The position numbers and the translations under genes are program-made. A DNA stretch of 64,000 bases. Source: DASYTH01 sp035762905. GTDB taxonomy: Bacteria > Actinomycetota > Actinomycetes > Mycobacteriales > Pseudonocardiaceae. Numbering within the stretch: the stretch's first letter is position 1; every line of letters begins with the position of its first letter. Of this stretch, positions 1-8,302 are shown piece after piece. The notes beneath the pieces are model-generated. The model did not search any database and had not been told where the DNA came from. It saw only the letters and a list, made by a program, of their open reading frames with translations. The stretch covers positions 62,001-126,000 of the forward strand of contig NZ_DASUCC010000146.1 of NCBI RefSeq assembly GCF_035762905.1, written 5' to 3'.

Positions 1-2
1 TC

Positions 3-851
3 CACGCGCCCTGGGGCGTCGCCATCCCGGCCGGAACGATCGCCAGCTTTCACGTCGTCGGCGCCGGCAAATGCTGGCTGGTGCCGGATGGCGGCGAACC
101 GCTGCGGCTCAACGAGGGTGATGTCGTTCTGGTGCCGTCCGGGAACGGGCACGCGCTCGTGGACCTGCCCGGCCGCCCGGCGCGCGACGTCGCGGAGCTG
201 ATCGGCGGCCAGCCCGGACAGGTCGTCCCGCCGCCGGAGCTGGTGATCGACGGTGACGGCCCGGTGACCACGTTGCTGTGTGGCGGGTTCGTGCTCGATG
301 CCCGCCGGCACCCGCTCGCCGCGTTGCTCCCGCCGGTCGTGCACATCGACTCCGGTCAGGCCGCCGGTACCGGCCTGGCCGCGGCGATCGACCTGCTACG
401 AGCCGAGATCGACCGCACCGATCCCGGCGCACCGGCCGTCATCGCGGCACTTGCCGACCTGTTGTTCGTCTACCTGCTGCGGGCCTGGCTCACCGAGCGG
501 CGCGACCACGACGGTTGGGTGCGCGCGCTCTATGACCCCACGGTCGGCGGCGCACTCGCCCTGATCCACGCCGACCCGGCGCACCCCTGGACGGTGGCCG
601 CGCTGGCCCGCGCGGTGGCCGTTCCCCGCGCCACGTTCAGCCGCCGCTTCACCACACTGACCGGCCAGCCGCCGATGAGCTACGTGACCACCTGGCGGAT
701 GGCCGTCGCGGCCCGACTGCTGCGCGATCACCAGGCACCGCTGCGCGAAGTGGCCCGAAAGGTCGGCTACGACTCGGAGTTCGCCTTCGCGCGAGCATTC
801 AAGCGCAGCACAGGCCAGGCTCCTGGCCGCTACCGGGTGGCGGCCAGATGA
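3..851 (+). CDS. AraC-family transcriptional regulator (5' end missing)
   Basis: The frame is open from the first complete codon at base 3, so the true start lies before the window. The N-terminal part has the beta-rich character of an AraC-type cupin sensor domain (HVVGAGKCWL, LNEGDVVLVPSGNGH). The last ~100 residues carry two helix-turn-helix motifs: WTVAALARAVAVPRATFSRRF, then LREVARKVGYDSEFAFARAFKR ending in GRYR, the usual AraC signature. The family binds DNA and often regulates a neighbouring oxidoreductase or transporter; the target is not visible here. It converges on the P450 gene with a 3-base gap. Family certain; ligand unknown. Confidence 0.9.
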   Translation, partial: HAPWGVAIPAGTIASFHVVGAGKCWLVPDGGEPLRLNEGDVVLVPSGNGHALVDLPGRPARDVAELIGGQPGQVVPPPELVIDGDGPVTTLLCGGFVLDARRHPLAALLPPVVHIDSGQAAGTGLAAAIDLLRAEIDRTDPGAPAVIAALADLLFVYLLRAWLTERRDHDGWVRALYDPTVGGALALIHADPAHPWTVAALARAVAVPRATFSRRFTTLTGQPPMSYVTTWRMAVAARLLRDHQAPLREVARKVGYDSEFAFARAFKRSTGQAPGRYRVAAR

Positions 852-854
852 CCT

Positions 855-2018
855 TCAGCGGGTCCACCGGGCATGCAGCGCACGGGGTTTGCGGAAGACC
901 AGGCCATGGGGTGTGGGTGGGTCGGGCAGGTGCAGTGCGGGCAGGGTGAGCAGAACCCGGGCCGTGCACAGGGTTTCGGTGCGGGCGAGCTGTGCGCCGG
1001 GGCAGAAATGCGGGCCCTTGGCGAAGGCGAGATGGGCGCGGGCGTTGGGGCGGTGCAGATCGAACCGGTCCGGGTCGGGGAAGACGGCGGGGTCGCGGTT
1101 GGCGGCGGCGAGGGAGACGGTGACCAGATCGCCGCGACGGATCCGCGCGCCGGCCATGGCGATGTCGCGGGTGGCGTAGCGGTCGACGACCGCGGCGGCG
1201 GGCTCGAGGCGAAGGGATTCCTCGACCGCATTGGGCAGCAGTGCCGGGTCGGCGGTCACCGCGGCGCGCGCCTCGGGGTGGGTGAGCAGGTGCAGCACCG
1301 CGTTGGTGATCATGCCTTCGGTGGTATCGATGCCGCCGAACAGCAGGACGGCCGCGTTGGACACGATCTCCGCCGGCCGCAGGCGGTCGGCGGCCTCGGC
1401 GAGCAGGGATGGCCCGGAAGCGGCCAGGGTGCGTTGCACCGCGCGGCGCAGCGCGTCGACGGCGGCGTGGGCCGGTGCCGGAATGGCGTGGCCGGCGGTG
1501 ACCTCCGAGACGGCGACGACGAGCGCGGCGTACCAGGAACGCACCGTCGAAACATCCACATCGGACAGTCCGAGGGCCTCGGCCAGCACGGCGACCGCGA
1601 GCGGGCCGGCCACCTCGGCGCGCAGCTCGGCGGTGCCGGCCGGTCGGATCGCGCCGACCAGACGGTCCACTTCGGACTCGATGAACCCGGTGAACCGGGC
1701 GCGCACGGCCGGCCGCCGAAACGGCGCGCCGAACGGCTCGCGGTGCCGGGCGTGTTCGGGGCCGTCGAGCGAGAGCATGCTGGGCCCGACGACCCGCGCG
1801 GTGGAGAACCGGGGATCGTCGACCGTGAACGTCGCCGGATCACGCATCACCCGGACGGCGAGGTCGTACCGGGTGACCAGCCACGCGTTCAGCGCCGGCA
1901 CCCAGGACACCGGCCCGCCGGCTCGCAGCCGGGCCAGCACCGGGTGCGGATCCGCCGCCAGCCCGGCCACCGTCGCGTCCACCGGTCTCACTGTATTTGA
2001 CAGCCTCGGCCGGCTCAT
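855..2018 (-). CDS. Cytochrome P450 (bacterial class I)
   Basis: A soluble 387-residue P450. The I-helix oxygen-activation motif is FGGIDTTEG, the K-helix ExxR is EESLRLEP, and the heme-ligand loop is FAKGPHFCPGAQLAR with the thiolate at about Cys339. The substrate cannot be read from sequence. The ATG at 2018 has no Shine-Dalgarno sequence and lies only 38 bases from the divergent GntR start. A later GTG (1991 or 1982) is possible, since the first ~10 residues are not P450-like. The divergent promoter and 8-bp-arm palindrome at 1997-2046 suggest shared control with the GntR/ABC operon. No ferredoxin or reductase gene is adjacent. Confidence 0.93.
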   Translation of the reverse strand: MSRPRLSNTVRPVDATVAGLAADPHPVLARLRAGGPVSWVPALNAWLVTRYDLAVRVMRDPATFTVDDPRFSTARVVGPSMLSLDGPEHARHREPFGAPFRRPAVRARFTGFIESEVDRLVGAIRPAGTAELRAEVAGPLAVAVLAEALGLSDVDVSTVRSWYAALVVAVSEVTAGHAIPAPAHAAVDALRRAVQRTLAASGPSLLAEAADRLRPAEIVSNAAVLLFGGIDTTEGMITNAVLHLLTHPEARAAVTADPALLPNAVEESLRLEPAAAVVDRYATRDIAMAGARIRRGDLVTVSLAAANRDPAVFPDPDRFDLHRPNARAHLAFAKGPHFCPGAQLARTETLCTARVLLTLPALHLPDPPTPHGLVFRKPRALHARWTR

Positions 2019-2025
2019 GCACTAT
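1997..2025 (+). promoter_or_regulatory. Promoter of the GntR/ABC operon
   Basis: A consensus -35 TTGACA (1997-2002) is followed by a 17-base spacer and a -10 CACTAT (2020-2025). It lies in the 5' end of the divergent P450 gene and runs directly into the palindrome at 2025-2046. A bound repressor would cover the transcription start. Confidence 0.7.
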
Positions 2026-2046
2026 TTCACTACTTCATTAGTGAAA
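2025..2046. promoter_or_regulatory. Palindromic operator, YtrA/GntR type
   Basis: Perfect inverted repeat TTTCACTA-CTTCAT-TAGTGAAA, with 8-base arms and a 6-base spacer. It lies between the P450 and GntR starts, over the expected transcription start of the GntR promoter. GntR proteins of the YtrA subfamily usually repress their own ABC-transporter operon from such a site. Binding by the adjacent regulator is inferred. Confidence 0.75.
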
Positions 2047-2056
2047 GGGTGCTGCC

Positions 2057-2449
2057 GTGATCGAGTTCCGCCTCGACCGAGGTTCCGGGGTCGCGACGTA
2101 CCTGCAGCTCGTGCACCAGGTCCGGCACGCGCTGCGGCTCGGTGCGCTGCTGCCCGGCGATCGGTTACCCACGGCCAAGGAGGTCGTCGCCCAGCTCGCG
2201 ATCAACCCCAACACGGTGCTCAAGGCCTACCGCGAGCTGGAACGGGAGGGGCTGGTCGCCGCGCAGCCGGGGCTGGGCACGTTCGTGCGGCAGACGCTCG
2301 GCGGCGCGTCCCTGCCGGACCACACCCGGCTGCGCCGGGACCTGGCCGGCTGGGTCCGTGACGCCCGCACCGCCGGGCTGGACCAGGAGGACATGGAGGC
2401 GTTGTTCGCCTCGGTGCTGCTCGAGTCGTTTCGGGAGGGGATCGCATGA
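2057..2449 (+). CDS. GntR-family regulator, YtrA subfamily
   Basis: A 130-residue repressor. An N-terminal winged helix (residues ~10-75: GSGVATYLQLVHQVRHAL, RLPTAKEVVAQLAINPNTV) is followed by a short helical tail instead of a large effector domain. This is the YtrA subfamily pattern and fits an autoregulator of the ABC transporter behind it. The GTG start has AAAGGG just upstream. The stop overlaps the next ATG (ATGA), so translation is coupled. A rare TTA leucine codon lies at 2165-2167, unusual in this GC-rich context and a possible point of bldA-type tRNA control. The inducer is unknown; cell-wall antibiotics are common for this family. Confidence 0.9.
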   Translation: MIEFRLDRGSGVATYLQLVHQVRHALRLGALLPGDRLPTAKEVVAQLAINPNTVLKAYRELEREGLVAAQPGLGTFVRQTLGGASLPDHTRLRRDLAGWVRDARTAGLDQEDMEALFASVLLESFREGIA

Positions 2450-3345
2450 CGGATGAGCCGACCGTGCTCACCGCCACCGGGCTGGGCAAACGATACCGGC
2501 GCCTGTGGGCGTTGCGCGGCTGCTCGCTTGCCGTCCCGGCCGGCCGGGTCGTCGCGCTGGTCGGCCCGAACGGCGCCGGAAAGTCCACCCTGCTCAACCT
2601 GTTGACCGGCCTGCTCACCCCGACCGAGGGGCAGCTGCGGGTGTTCGGCCAGCCACCAGGACGGCCCGCGACGCTGGCCCGGGTGGCGTTCGTGGCCCAG
2701 GACCGGCCGCTGTTCGACGGGTTCACCGTCGCCGACATGCTGCGCTTCGGCCGGCACCTGAACCCGCGGTGGGACCCCGGCCTGGCCGAGGAACGCCTTG
2801 CGGCACTGGACATTCCGCTGAACCGCAAGGTGGGCAAGCTGTCCGGCGGACAGCAGGCACAGGTCGCGCTGACCGTCGCCCTCGGGAAACGACCCGACCT
2901 GCTGCTGCTCGACGAGCCACTGTCCAACCTGGACCCGTTGGCCCGGCACGACCTCATGCGCTCCCTGATGGCCGCGGTCGCCGAGGTCGGGCTGACCGTC
3001 GTGCTGTCCTCGCACATCGTGGCGGACCTGGAGAACACCTGCGACTGGCTGGTCGTGCTCAACCGCGGCCGAGTGCAGGTCAGCGGCGATCTGGAGGACC
3101 TGCTGACCTCCCACCGGGTGCTGACCGGTCCGGTGGAGCTGGCCGACCGGCTGCCCGCCGACGTCGCGTTGATCGAGGACAGCCGGACCGACCGGCAGGC
3201 GAACCTGTTGGTGCGCAACGGATCCGCGCCGATACTCGATCACAGATGGAGCAACCGTCCGGCGAGCCTGGAAGAGCTGGTGCTCGCCTACCTGCGCCGC
3301 CCGGAGGCCGCGGCCCTCCCCCGCCCCGCGCTGACCGGTGCCTGA
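2446..3345 (+). CDS. ABC transporter ATP-binding protein
   Basis: A 299-residue ATPase of the drug/antibiotic-export type, acting at the cytoplasmic face with the permease behind it. Walker A is GPNGAGKST (~residue 40), the signature is KLSGGQQAQVAL, Walker B is LLLLDEPLSNLDP, and the switch histidine is in SSHIV. The C-terminal ~80 residues form an accessory domain. It starts inside the GntR stop (ATGA), and the permease follows within a few bases. The set of YtrA regulator, ATPase and permease suggests export or detoxification of a cell-envelope-active compound, which is inference. Confidence 0.93.
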   Translation: MTDEPTVLTATGLGKRYRRLWALRGCSLAVPAGRVVALVGPNGAGKSTLLNLLTGLLTPTEGQLRVFGQPPGRPATLARVAFVAQDRPLFDGFTVADMLRFGRHLNPRWDPGLAEERLAALDIPLNRKVGKLSGGQQAQVALTVALGKRPDLLLLDEPLSNLDPLARHDLMRSLMAAVAEVGLTVVLSSHIVADLENTCDWLVVLNRGRVQVSGDLEDLLTSHRVLTGPVELADRLPADVALIEDSRTDRQANLLVRNGSAPILDHRWSNRPASLEELVLAYLRRPEAAALPRPALTGA

Positions 3346-3361
3346 CCGAGGAGTTCTCGAC

Positions 3362-4189
3362 ATGTGGTGGCTCACCTGGCGACAGCACCGGTCCCAGATC
3401 CTGGTCACGGCCGGACTGCTGACGGCCCTCGGGGTCTTCCTCCTGATCAACGGGCTCACGGCGGACGGCCTCGCGACCGGCCGGCCGAACCTGGTCCGCG
3501 GTGACCACTTCGCCGCCGTGTACAACGTGATCGGCTGGATGGCCCTGGCGCCCGCGTTGATCGGGCTGTTCTGGGGCACGCCGGTGCTCGGCCGGGAGTT
3601 CGAACGCGGCACGCACCGGCTCGCCTGGACCCAGTCGGTGTCGCTGCGCCGCTGGCTCGCGGTCAAGCTCGGCCTGCTCGGCGCCTTGGTGGCACTCGCC
3701 GGCCTGGCGCTGGGGGCGATGGTCGGCGCCTGGCTGTCGGTCTACCGGGGGTTGTCGATGGCCGACCGGTTCGGCAACCCCGGCCTGTTCGTGCTGACCG
3801 GGGTAGTGCCGGCCGCCTGGTGGCTGTTCGCGTTCATGACGGGGGTGGCCGCGGGCGCGGTGTGCCGGCGGATCATGCCGGCGATCGCGGTCACCGTCGC
3901 CGTGCTGCTGACGATCATCCTCGCCATGTTCTTCTACAACGTCCGGGGTCACTACGCGCCGGCCGAGCGGGCGGTCGTCGAAGTGGCCCCGAGCACCGGC
4001 GAGATGTTTCCGAGCGACTGGTTCCTGCTCGACATCGAGTCCACCTCATCGGACGCCGAGCAGGTCATCCGCTACCACCCGGCGGACCGGTACTGGCGGT
4101 TCCAGTGGACCGAGACCGGGCTGCTGCTGATCGCCACCATCGTGTTGGGCGGGGTGGCCGTTACCCGCGCCACGCGCAGTCGAAACTAA
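3362..4189 (+). CDS. ABC transporter permease
   Basis: A 275-residue membrane protein with about six hydrophobic segments (for example LVTAGLLTALGVFLLINGL and AIAVTVAVLLTIILAMFFYN), consistent with an ABC-2-like exporter subunit. An upstream in-frame GTG at 3338 would overlap the ATPase gene. I prefer ATG 3362 because GAGGAG sits 8 bases before it and MWWLTWRQHR is a typical start for these permeases. It is the third gene of the GntR operon. A long extracytoplasmic loop lies between the last two segments (~residues 195-245). Substrate unknown. Confidence 0.88.
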   Translation: MWWLTWRQHRSQILVTAGLLTALGVFLLINGLTADGLATGRPNLVRGDHFAAVYNVIGWMALAPALIGLFWGTPVLGREFERGTHRLAWTQSVSLRRWLAVKLGLLGALVALAGLALGAMVGAWLSVYRGLSMADRFGNPGLFVLTGVVPAAWWLFAFMTGVAAGAVCRRIMPAIAVTVAVLLTIILAMFFYNVRGHYAPAERAVVEVAPSTGEMFPSDWFLLDIESTSSDAEQVIRYHPADRYWRFQWTETGLLLIATIVLGGVAVTRATRSRN

Positions 4190-4305
4190 ACAATCGGGGT
4201 AACTCTATCCGGTCACTCAAGTTGTCGATGTCAGCCTCCCCCACCACGATTGGGCCGGCCCGAAAGAGGGCGCAGGTAAATCGTGACCCGAGGAGGAGAA
4301 GATCC

Positions 4306-4818
4306 ATGAAACTAAGACGATTCGCCGGCCCAATTCTGTCAATGGCGCTGGTCGCCACGACCCTACTCGTCGGTTCGGGAACGGCGTCCGCGGCTCCGGC
4401 TCCGATGTTCGTGACGGCAAAGGCACGGCACAGCGGAAAGTGTCTCGACGTGAGCGGCGGAAGTACCAACAACGGAGCGAACCTGATCCAGTGGGAGTGC
4501 CACGGTGGGGCCAACCAGCACTTCCTGGTGCTGCCGCTCGGTGGCGGAGGGGCCCTGATCGTCGCCCGGCACAGCGGACACTGCCTCGATGTGAGCGGCG
4601 GAAGCACGGCGAACGGTGCCGCCATCATCCAATGGCCGTGTCACGGCGGCCTGAACCAGCAATGGGTGCGGCGGGACACGTCGGACGGACAGACCAGGCT
4701 GGTCGCCCGGCATAGTGGCAAGTGCGTCGACGTAGCCGGCGCGAGCAATTCGAACGGTGCGCGGATCATTCAGTGGCCCTGTCACAATCAGTTCAACCAG
4801 CAGTGGCGCATCAGCTGA
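4306..4818 (+). CDS. Secreted ricin B-type beta-trefoil lectin
   Basis: A 170-residue exported protein. Residues 1-~32 form a signal peptide (MKLRRF, hydrophobic core, ASAAPA cleavage site). The rest is one beta-trefoil of three ~45-residue repeats, each with ARHSG(K/H)C(L/V)DV and a QxW box (NLIQWECH, AIIQWPCH, RIIQWPCH) ending in NQxW/F. Such CBM13 domains bind galactose- or xylose-type sugars. No catalytic domain is attached, so this is a stand-alone lectin. The start is fixed by AGGAGGAG 8 bases upstream. Codons such as CTA, AGA and AGT are commoner than in its neighbours, which hints at acquisition. Ligand unknown. Confidence 0.92.
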   Translation: MKLRRFAGPILSMALVATTLLVGSGTASAAPAPMFVTAKARHSGKCLDVSGGSTNNGANLIQWECHGGANQHFLVLPLGGGGALIVARHSGHCLDVSGGSTANGAAIIQWPCHGGLNQQWVRRDTSDGQTRLVARHSGKCVDVAGASNSNGARIIQWPCHNQFNQQWRIS

Positions 4819-4860
4819 GCTGACCGACAAGCTACGGCGAATACCGAAACAGCAATTGGA

Positions 4861-4893
4861 CGGCCGGGGTGCGGGAGTACCGCACCCCGGCCG
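4861..4893. terminator. Bidirectional hairpin terminator
   Basis: Perfect 14-bp stem (CGGCCGGGGTGCGG / CCGCACCCCGGCCG) with a GAGTA loop, between the convergent lectin and Band-7 genes. There is no U-tract, as is usual in actinobacteria. Confidence 0.8.
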
Positions 4894-4986
4894 CTGCTTA
4901 CTGATCGGTGGGGGACCGGGAGGCATTCGCGCGGCGCGGCGCGCCGCTGCCCGGCGGGCCTGGGTGCAGCCCCGCCGGGCGCCCGG

Positions 4987-5664
4987 TCAGGGTGCTGCCT
5001 CCTCCAGCACGTGACCGTTGCCGTTGCCGTTGCCGTTCAGCGCGGCGATCGAGGCGACCTGCACGCCGGAGTTGGGCGCCGCCGACCGGATCGCACTGCC
5101 GAGCTGCGAGGCCGTGGTCTCCGCCGTCCAGCGATGCCGCAGCTCGAGCAGGGTGACGCCGATCAGCTCGAGCGCCGGTCCGGCCGGTTCCAGCACGCGC
5201 CGCTCGACCTCGGCGTGGTCGAGTTCGGCTGGGGTTACATCCGCGGTCTTGAGGGTGTGCCACAGCAGTGAGGTGCACACCGTGCGCAGGTACTCGTCCG
5301 GATCCTGGTGCCCGTACCAGGACAGGTAGAGCAGGTCGGGGTTGATCTTGAAGGTGATCGACCAGTGCGTGTCCCAGGTCCGCTCCTCCCTGGGAACCGC
5401 GACGTTGAGTTGCCAGGTTTGCGGCAGGGCCGACCGCTTGAGGACTCCGCCGACGAACGGGACGTGGAACGCCCAACCGGGCTTGATGGGCTGCGCGTTG
5501 CGCCGGACCCGGCCACGCAGGTGACGCAGGCCCAACTCGTCCTGGTTGACGTATTTGGCGCTCTTGGCCAGCAGGACCAGCGACACGGCGACGATCAGAA
5601 CACCCTTGAGCCAACCGTCGAACGAATCCCACACCTGGTCCACGAACGGCACGCTGCTCAACAT
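4987..5664 (-). CDS. SPFH/Band-7 domain protein
   Basis: A 225-residue membrane-anchored protein. One transmembrane segment (GVLIVAVSLVLLA, ~residues 20-33) is followed by a Band-7 core (YVNQDELGLRHLRGRVRRNAQPIKPGWAFHVP, then KINPDLLYLSWYG and the helical LEPAGPALELIGVTLLELRHRW). SPFH proteins oligomerise on membranes and organise microdomains or proteases; this one is shorter than typical flotillins and lacks a long coiled coil. Near the C-terminus a hexanucleotide repeat (5017-5038) encodes NGNGNGNGH. GAGGTGATG precedes the ATG. Function in this organism is unknown. Confidence 0.82.
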   Translation of the reverse strand: MLSSVPFVDQVWDSFDGWLKGVLIVAVSLVLLAKSAKYVNQDELGLRHLRGRVRRNAQPIKPGWAFHVPFVGGVLKRSALPQTWQLNVAVPREERTWDTHWSITFKINPDLLYLSWYGHQDPDEYLRTVCTSLLWHTLKTADVTPAELDHAEVERRVLEPAGPALELIGVTLLELRHRWTAETTASQLGSAIRSAAPNSGVQVASIAALNGNGNGNGHVLEEAAP

Positions 5665-5862
5665 GGTTCATCACCTCTTCTCCGACCGGCCGCCGGGCCA
5701 GCTCGTTCAAACCGGACAAGGCGGCATGGCCAGATTGTGAGTGGCGAAGACCGGAATTTCTATACCCCTAAGGTCCAAACCAACGGGGCTTGAGCCTGCC
5801 ATCACCGGGAAGGCAGCGACGGCTACTGTGGGCTCACCGGGCCGCAACCGACAGGAGACCGA

Positions 5863-6237
5863 ATGGCACGCGATAAGCCCACCGTCCCTCCCGGCGAGGG
5901 CGCGCCCCCGACCGACCTCGTGGTGGAGGACATCACCGTCGGAGAGGGTCAGGAGGCCCGGGCCGGCCAGACCGTCACGGTGCACTACGTCGGCGTCACG
6001 CACGACTCCGGCAAGGAGTTCGACGCATCGTGGAACCGAGGCGAGCCGTTCCGGTTCCCGCTCGGCGGTGGCCGGGTGATCGCCGGCTGGGATCAGGGCG
6101 TGGCCGGCATGAAGGTCGGCGGCCGGCGCAAGCTGACCATTCCGCCGCACCTGGCCTACGGCGATCGCGGCGCCGGCGGCGTGATCAAGCCCGGCGAGAC
6201 CCTGATCTTCGTGGTGGACCTGCTCGGGGTGAGCTAA
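5863..6237 (+). CDS. FKBP-type peptidyl-prolyl cis-trans isomerase
   Basis: A single-domain cytoplasmic FKBP of 124 residues that catalyses proline isomerisation in protein folding. Conserved features are GQTVTVHYVGVT, GKEFDASWNRGEPFRFPLG, GRVIAGWDQGVAGMKVGGRRKLTIPPHLAYGDRGAGG and ETLIFVVDLLGV, covering the whole fold. There is no signal peptide. ACAGGAG lies 5-6 bases before the ATG and a TACTGT -10 lies at 5824-5829. The last codons overlap the stop of the convergent kinase gene by 4 bases. Confidence 0.95.
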   Translation: MARDKPTVPPGEGAPPTDLVVEDITVGEGQEARAGQTVTVHYVGVTHDSGKEFDASWNRGEPFRFPLGGGRVIAGWDQGVAGMKVGGRRKLTIPPHLAYGDRGAGGVIKPGETLIFVVDLLGVS

Positions 6238-7073
6238 CCGGCCAGCGCGGCTCGCGCGGCGGCGACGGCCTGCCCGGCGTAGCCCCCGCCGAACAGCACG
6301 GTGTGCACGAGCAGCGGAAACAGCTGGTGCAGCGGCACCCGGGCCGGCCAGCCCGGGGCGAGTGGCGCGTGCTCGTCGTAGGCGGCCAGGATCCGGTCCA
6401 GGTGCGGGCAGCCGAACAGGGCGAGCATCGCCAGGTCGGTCTCCCGGTGGCCGCCGTGCGCGGCCGGGTCGATCAGCCACACCTCGGCGTCCGCCCACAG
6501 CACGTTGCCCGACCACAGGTCGCCGTGCAGCCGGGCCGGGGGCTCCGACGGGCCGGCGAGGTCCTCGATCCGCGCGCACACCCGGTCGAAGATCGCGGCG
6601 TCGAGCAGCCCGGCGTCCGCCGCCGGGCGCAGGTAGGGCCGGATGCGGTGCTCGGCGTACCAGGCCGGCCAGGCCGGGCCCGGCTCGTTGCGCATCGGCG
6701 CGGCCCCGATCCAGGCGTCGGCCGGGCCGCCCGGAGGTGCGACGCCGAACGCGCCGGCTCCGGTCGCGTGCAGGCCGGCCAGCCCACGGCCGAACGCCTC
6801 GGCGGCGGCACGGCCGGCCCGGCCGGCCGGCACCCGGTCCATGACCAGCCAGCCAGCACCCGAGCCGAGCACCCCGGGCACCCGCACCGGTCCCTCGGCC
6901 AGCCAGCGCAGCGAGGCCGCCTCGGCCAGCGCGGCGCTCGGCTCGGGGTGCCGTTTGGCCACGGCGGCGGTGCCGTCGGACAGCTCGACGGCGAACACCG
7001 AGCCGCTGATCGCGTGCACGGCGCGCGCGGAGCGGCCGGTCAGCCGGGTGACGGTCGTCCCGACCTCGCTCAC
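6234..7073 (-). CDS. Fructosamine kinase family protein
   Basis: A 279-residue protein-kinase-like enzyme of the fructosamine/ketosamine-3-kinase family. These enzymes phosphorylate sugar adducts on amines so that they decompose, which repairs glycated proteins. The catalytic loop is RLHGDLWSGNVLW and the metal-binding aspartate lies in VWLIDPAAHGGHRETDLAML. Length matches the family. Its ATG overlaps the phosphatase stop (ATGA), so it is the third gene of a hydrolase-phosphatase-kinase operon. Bacterial fructosamine kinases are often next to a low-molecular-weight phosphatase gene, as here; a role in reversing glycation is the likely theme. Confidence 0.9.
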   Translation of the reverse strand: MSEVGTTVTRLTGRSARAVHAISGSVFAVELSDGTAAVAKRHPEPSAALAEAASLRWLAEGPVRVPGVLGSGAGWLVMDRVPAGRAGRAAAEAFGRGLAGLHATGAGAFGVAPPGGPADAWIGAAPMRNEPGPAWPAWYAEHRIRPYLRPAADAGLLDAAIFDRVCARIEDLAGPSEPPARLHGDLWSGNVLWADAEVWLIDPAAHGGHRETDLAMLALFGCPHLDRILAAYDEHAPLAPGWPARVPLHQLFPLLVHTVLFGGGYAGQAVAAARAALAG

Positions 7074-7561
7074 GACGGCAGGTTGCGGCGGACCCAGTCG
7101 AGCAGGCCGGGCACCGCCGCCTCGATCATGGTGAGCACCTCGGTGAAGCCCTGCCGACCGCCGTAGTAGGGGTCCGGGACGTCGAGATCGCGGCCGGCGT
7201 CCGGGTCGAACGAGCGGAACATCCGGACTCGGTCGGCGTCCTGGCCGTCAAGCAGGCCGCGCAGCCGGTACTCGTGGCCGCTGTCCATGGCCAGCAGCAG
7301 GTCGGCCGCCAGGTGCCGGTCATCCACCTGCGCGGCCACGTGGTGGGTGGGGTAGCCGCCGCCGGACAGGGTGCGCGCCGCGCGCGGGTCGGCCGGCTCG
7401 CCGACGTGCCACGCCCCGATCCCGGCGCTGGTCACCCGAACCCGATCGGCCAGCCCGGCTCGGCGCAGATGCTCCTCGAACACCAACGCGGCCATCGGCG
7501 AGCGGCAGATGTTGCCGGAGCACACGAAGCAGACGTGCAGCTGACCGTTCGGCTCAGCCAT
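7070..7561 (-). CDS. Low-molecular-weight protein-tyrosine phosphatase
   Basis: A 163-residue LMW-PTP. The P-loop near the N-terminus is VCFVCSGNICRSPMA (C-x5-R-S), and the general-acid aspartate is in VPDPYYGG near residue 130. The ATG at 7561 places the P-loop at residues 12-19, as in the family; a longer frame upstream is only a shadow of the hydrolase gene. It overlaps the hydrolase by 8 bases and the kinase by 4. Such enzymes remove phosphate from tyrosine, but next to a fructosamine kinase a sugar-phosphate or protein-repair substrate is also possible. Confidence 0.92.
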   Translation of the reverse strand: MAEPNGQLHVCFVCSGNICRSPMAALVFEEHLRRAGLADRVRVTSAGIGAWHVGEPADPRAARTLSGGGYPTHHVAAQVDDRHLAADLLLAMDSGHEYRLRGLLDGQDADRVRMFRSFDPDAGRDLDVPDPYYGGRQGFTEVLTMIEAAVPGLLDWVRRNLPS

Positions 7562-8294
7562 GGAGCCGATCCAGCACGGGCAGCAGCGCGGCGGGGTCCT
7601 CGACGTGGGCGTTGTGGCCGAGGCCGGGCAGCAGGACCGAGTCTGGCCGCAGCTTGGCCAGGTGCGCCCCGGGGGACATCGGGTCGTGCTCGCCGGCGGC
7701 GAGCAGCACCTCGGCCCGGCTGGCGGCCAGCAGGCCGGGCATGTCCGGGGCACCGACGGCGAACGCGGCCGGGTCCAGGGTGAGCCGCCAGCCGCCGTCC
7801 GCCTCGCGGATCGCGCGGTCCACCAGCGGCGCGTCCGGTGCCACCAGCCCGGTCAGGCCGGCCACTCGCAGCGCCCGCTCGGCGGCCTCGGCGCGGGTGT
7901 CGAACACCCGGTTGGGCCGGGTGGCGAGCTCCGCCGCCTTGGCCAGTTCCTCGGCCGACCAGCGCACCTTGATGCCCAGGCCGCACACCGCCGACACCTG
8001 CACGCCGAACCAACCGCTGGCAAGGGCCAACCCCACGGCTCCACCCAGCGAGTGGCCGAGCACGGCCACCCGCCGACCGCGCGGCAGGTCCTCGGCCACC
8101 TCGGCGGCCAGGCCACCGAAGGAGTAGCGCTTCAGCGGTCCGGAAAAACCGTGGCCGGGCAGGTCGTGGGCCAGCCACGGACCCGGCCACCGCTCGGGCA
8201 GCAGCTTCACCAGCCCGTCCCAGACCTTGCTGTTCGCCCCCAACCCGTGCAGCAGCAGAAGCAACGGCTCACTCTCGCTCACGGGTGGGATCAT
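7554..8294 (-). CDS. Alpha/beta hydrolase
   Basis: A 246-residue soluble alpha/beta-hydrolase. The oxyanion motif is LLLLLHGLGANSKVW, the nucleophile elbow is VLGHSLGGAVGLAL (Ser ~100), the acid lies in LLAAGEHDPMS and the histidine in LPGLGHNAHVEDP. It is the first gene of an operon with LMW-PTP and the kinase. The ATG at 8294 has no ribosome binding site and nearly abuts the divergent P450 start, so a leaderless transcript is likely. Substrate unknown. Confidence 0.9.
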   Translation of the reverse strand: MIPPVSESEPLLLLLHGLGANSKVWDGLVKLLPERWPGPWLAHDLPGHGFSGPLKRYSFGGLAAEVAEDLPRGRRVAVLGHSLGGAVGLALASGWFGVQVSAVCGLGIKVRWSAEELAKAAELATRPNRVFDTRAEAAERALRVAGLTGLVAPDAPLVDRAIREADGGWRLTLDPAAFAVGAPDMPGLLAASRAEVLLAAGEHDPMSPGAHLAKLRPDSVLLPGLGHNAHVEDPAALLPVLDRLHG

Positions 8295-8302
8295 TCCCTA
8301 CC

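Noticed and set aside
1231..2361. Long plus-strand open frame across the first P450 gene
   Set aside because: It runs antisense to a clear P450 and encodes a low-complexity Ser/Arg/Ala product; typical shadow frame of GC-rich coding DNA.
5011..5040. GTTGCC tandem repeat as a phase-variation switch
   Set aside because: Hexamer units keep the frame and only change the number of Asn-Gly pairs in the C-terminal tail, so no on/off switching would result.
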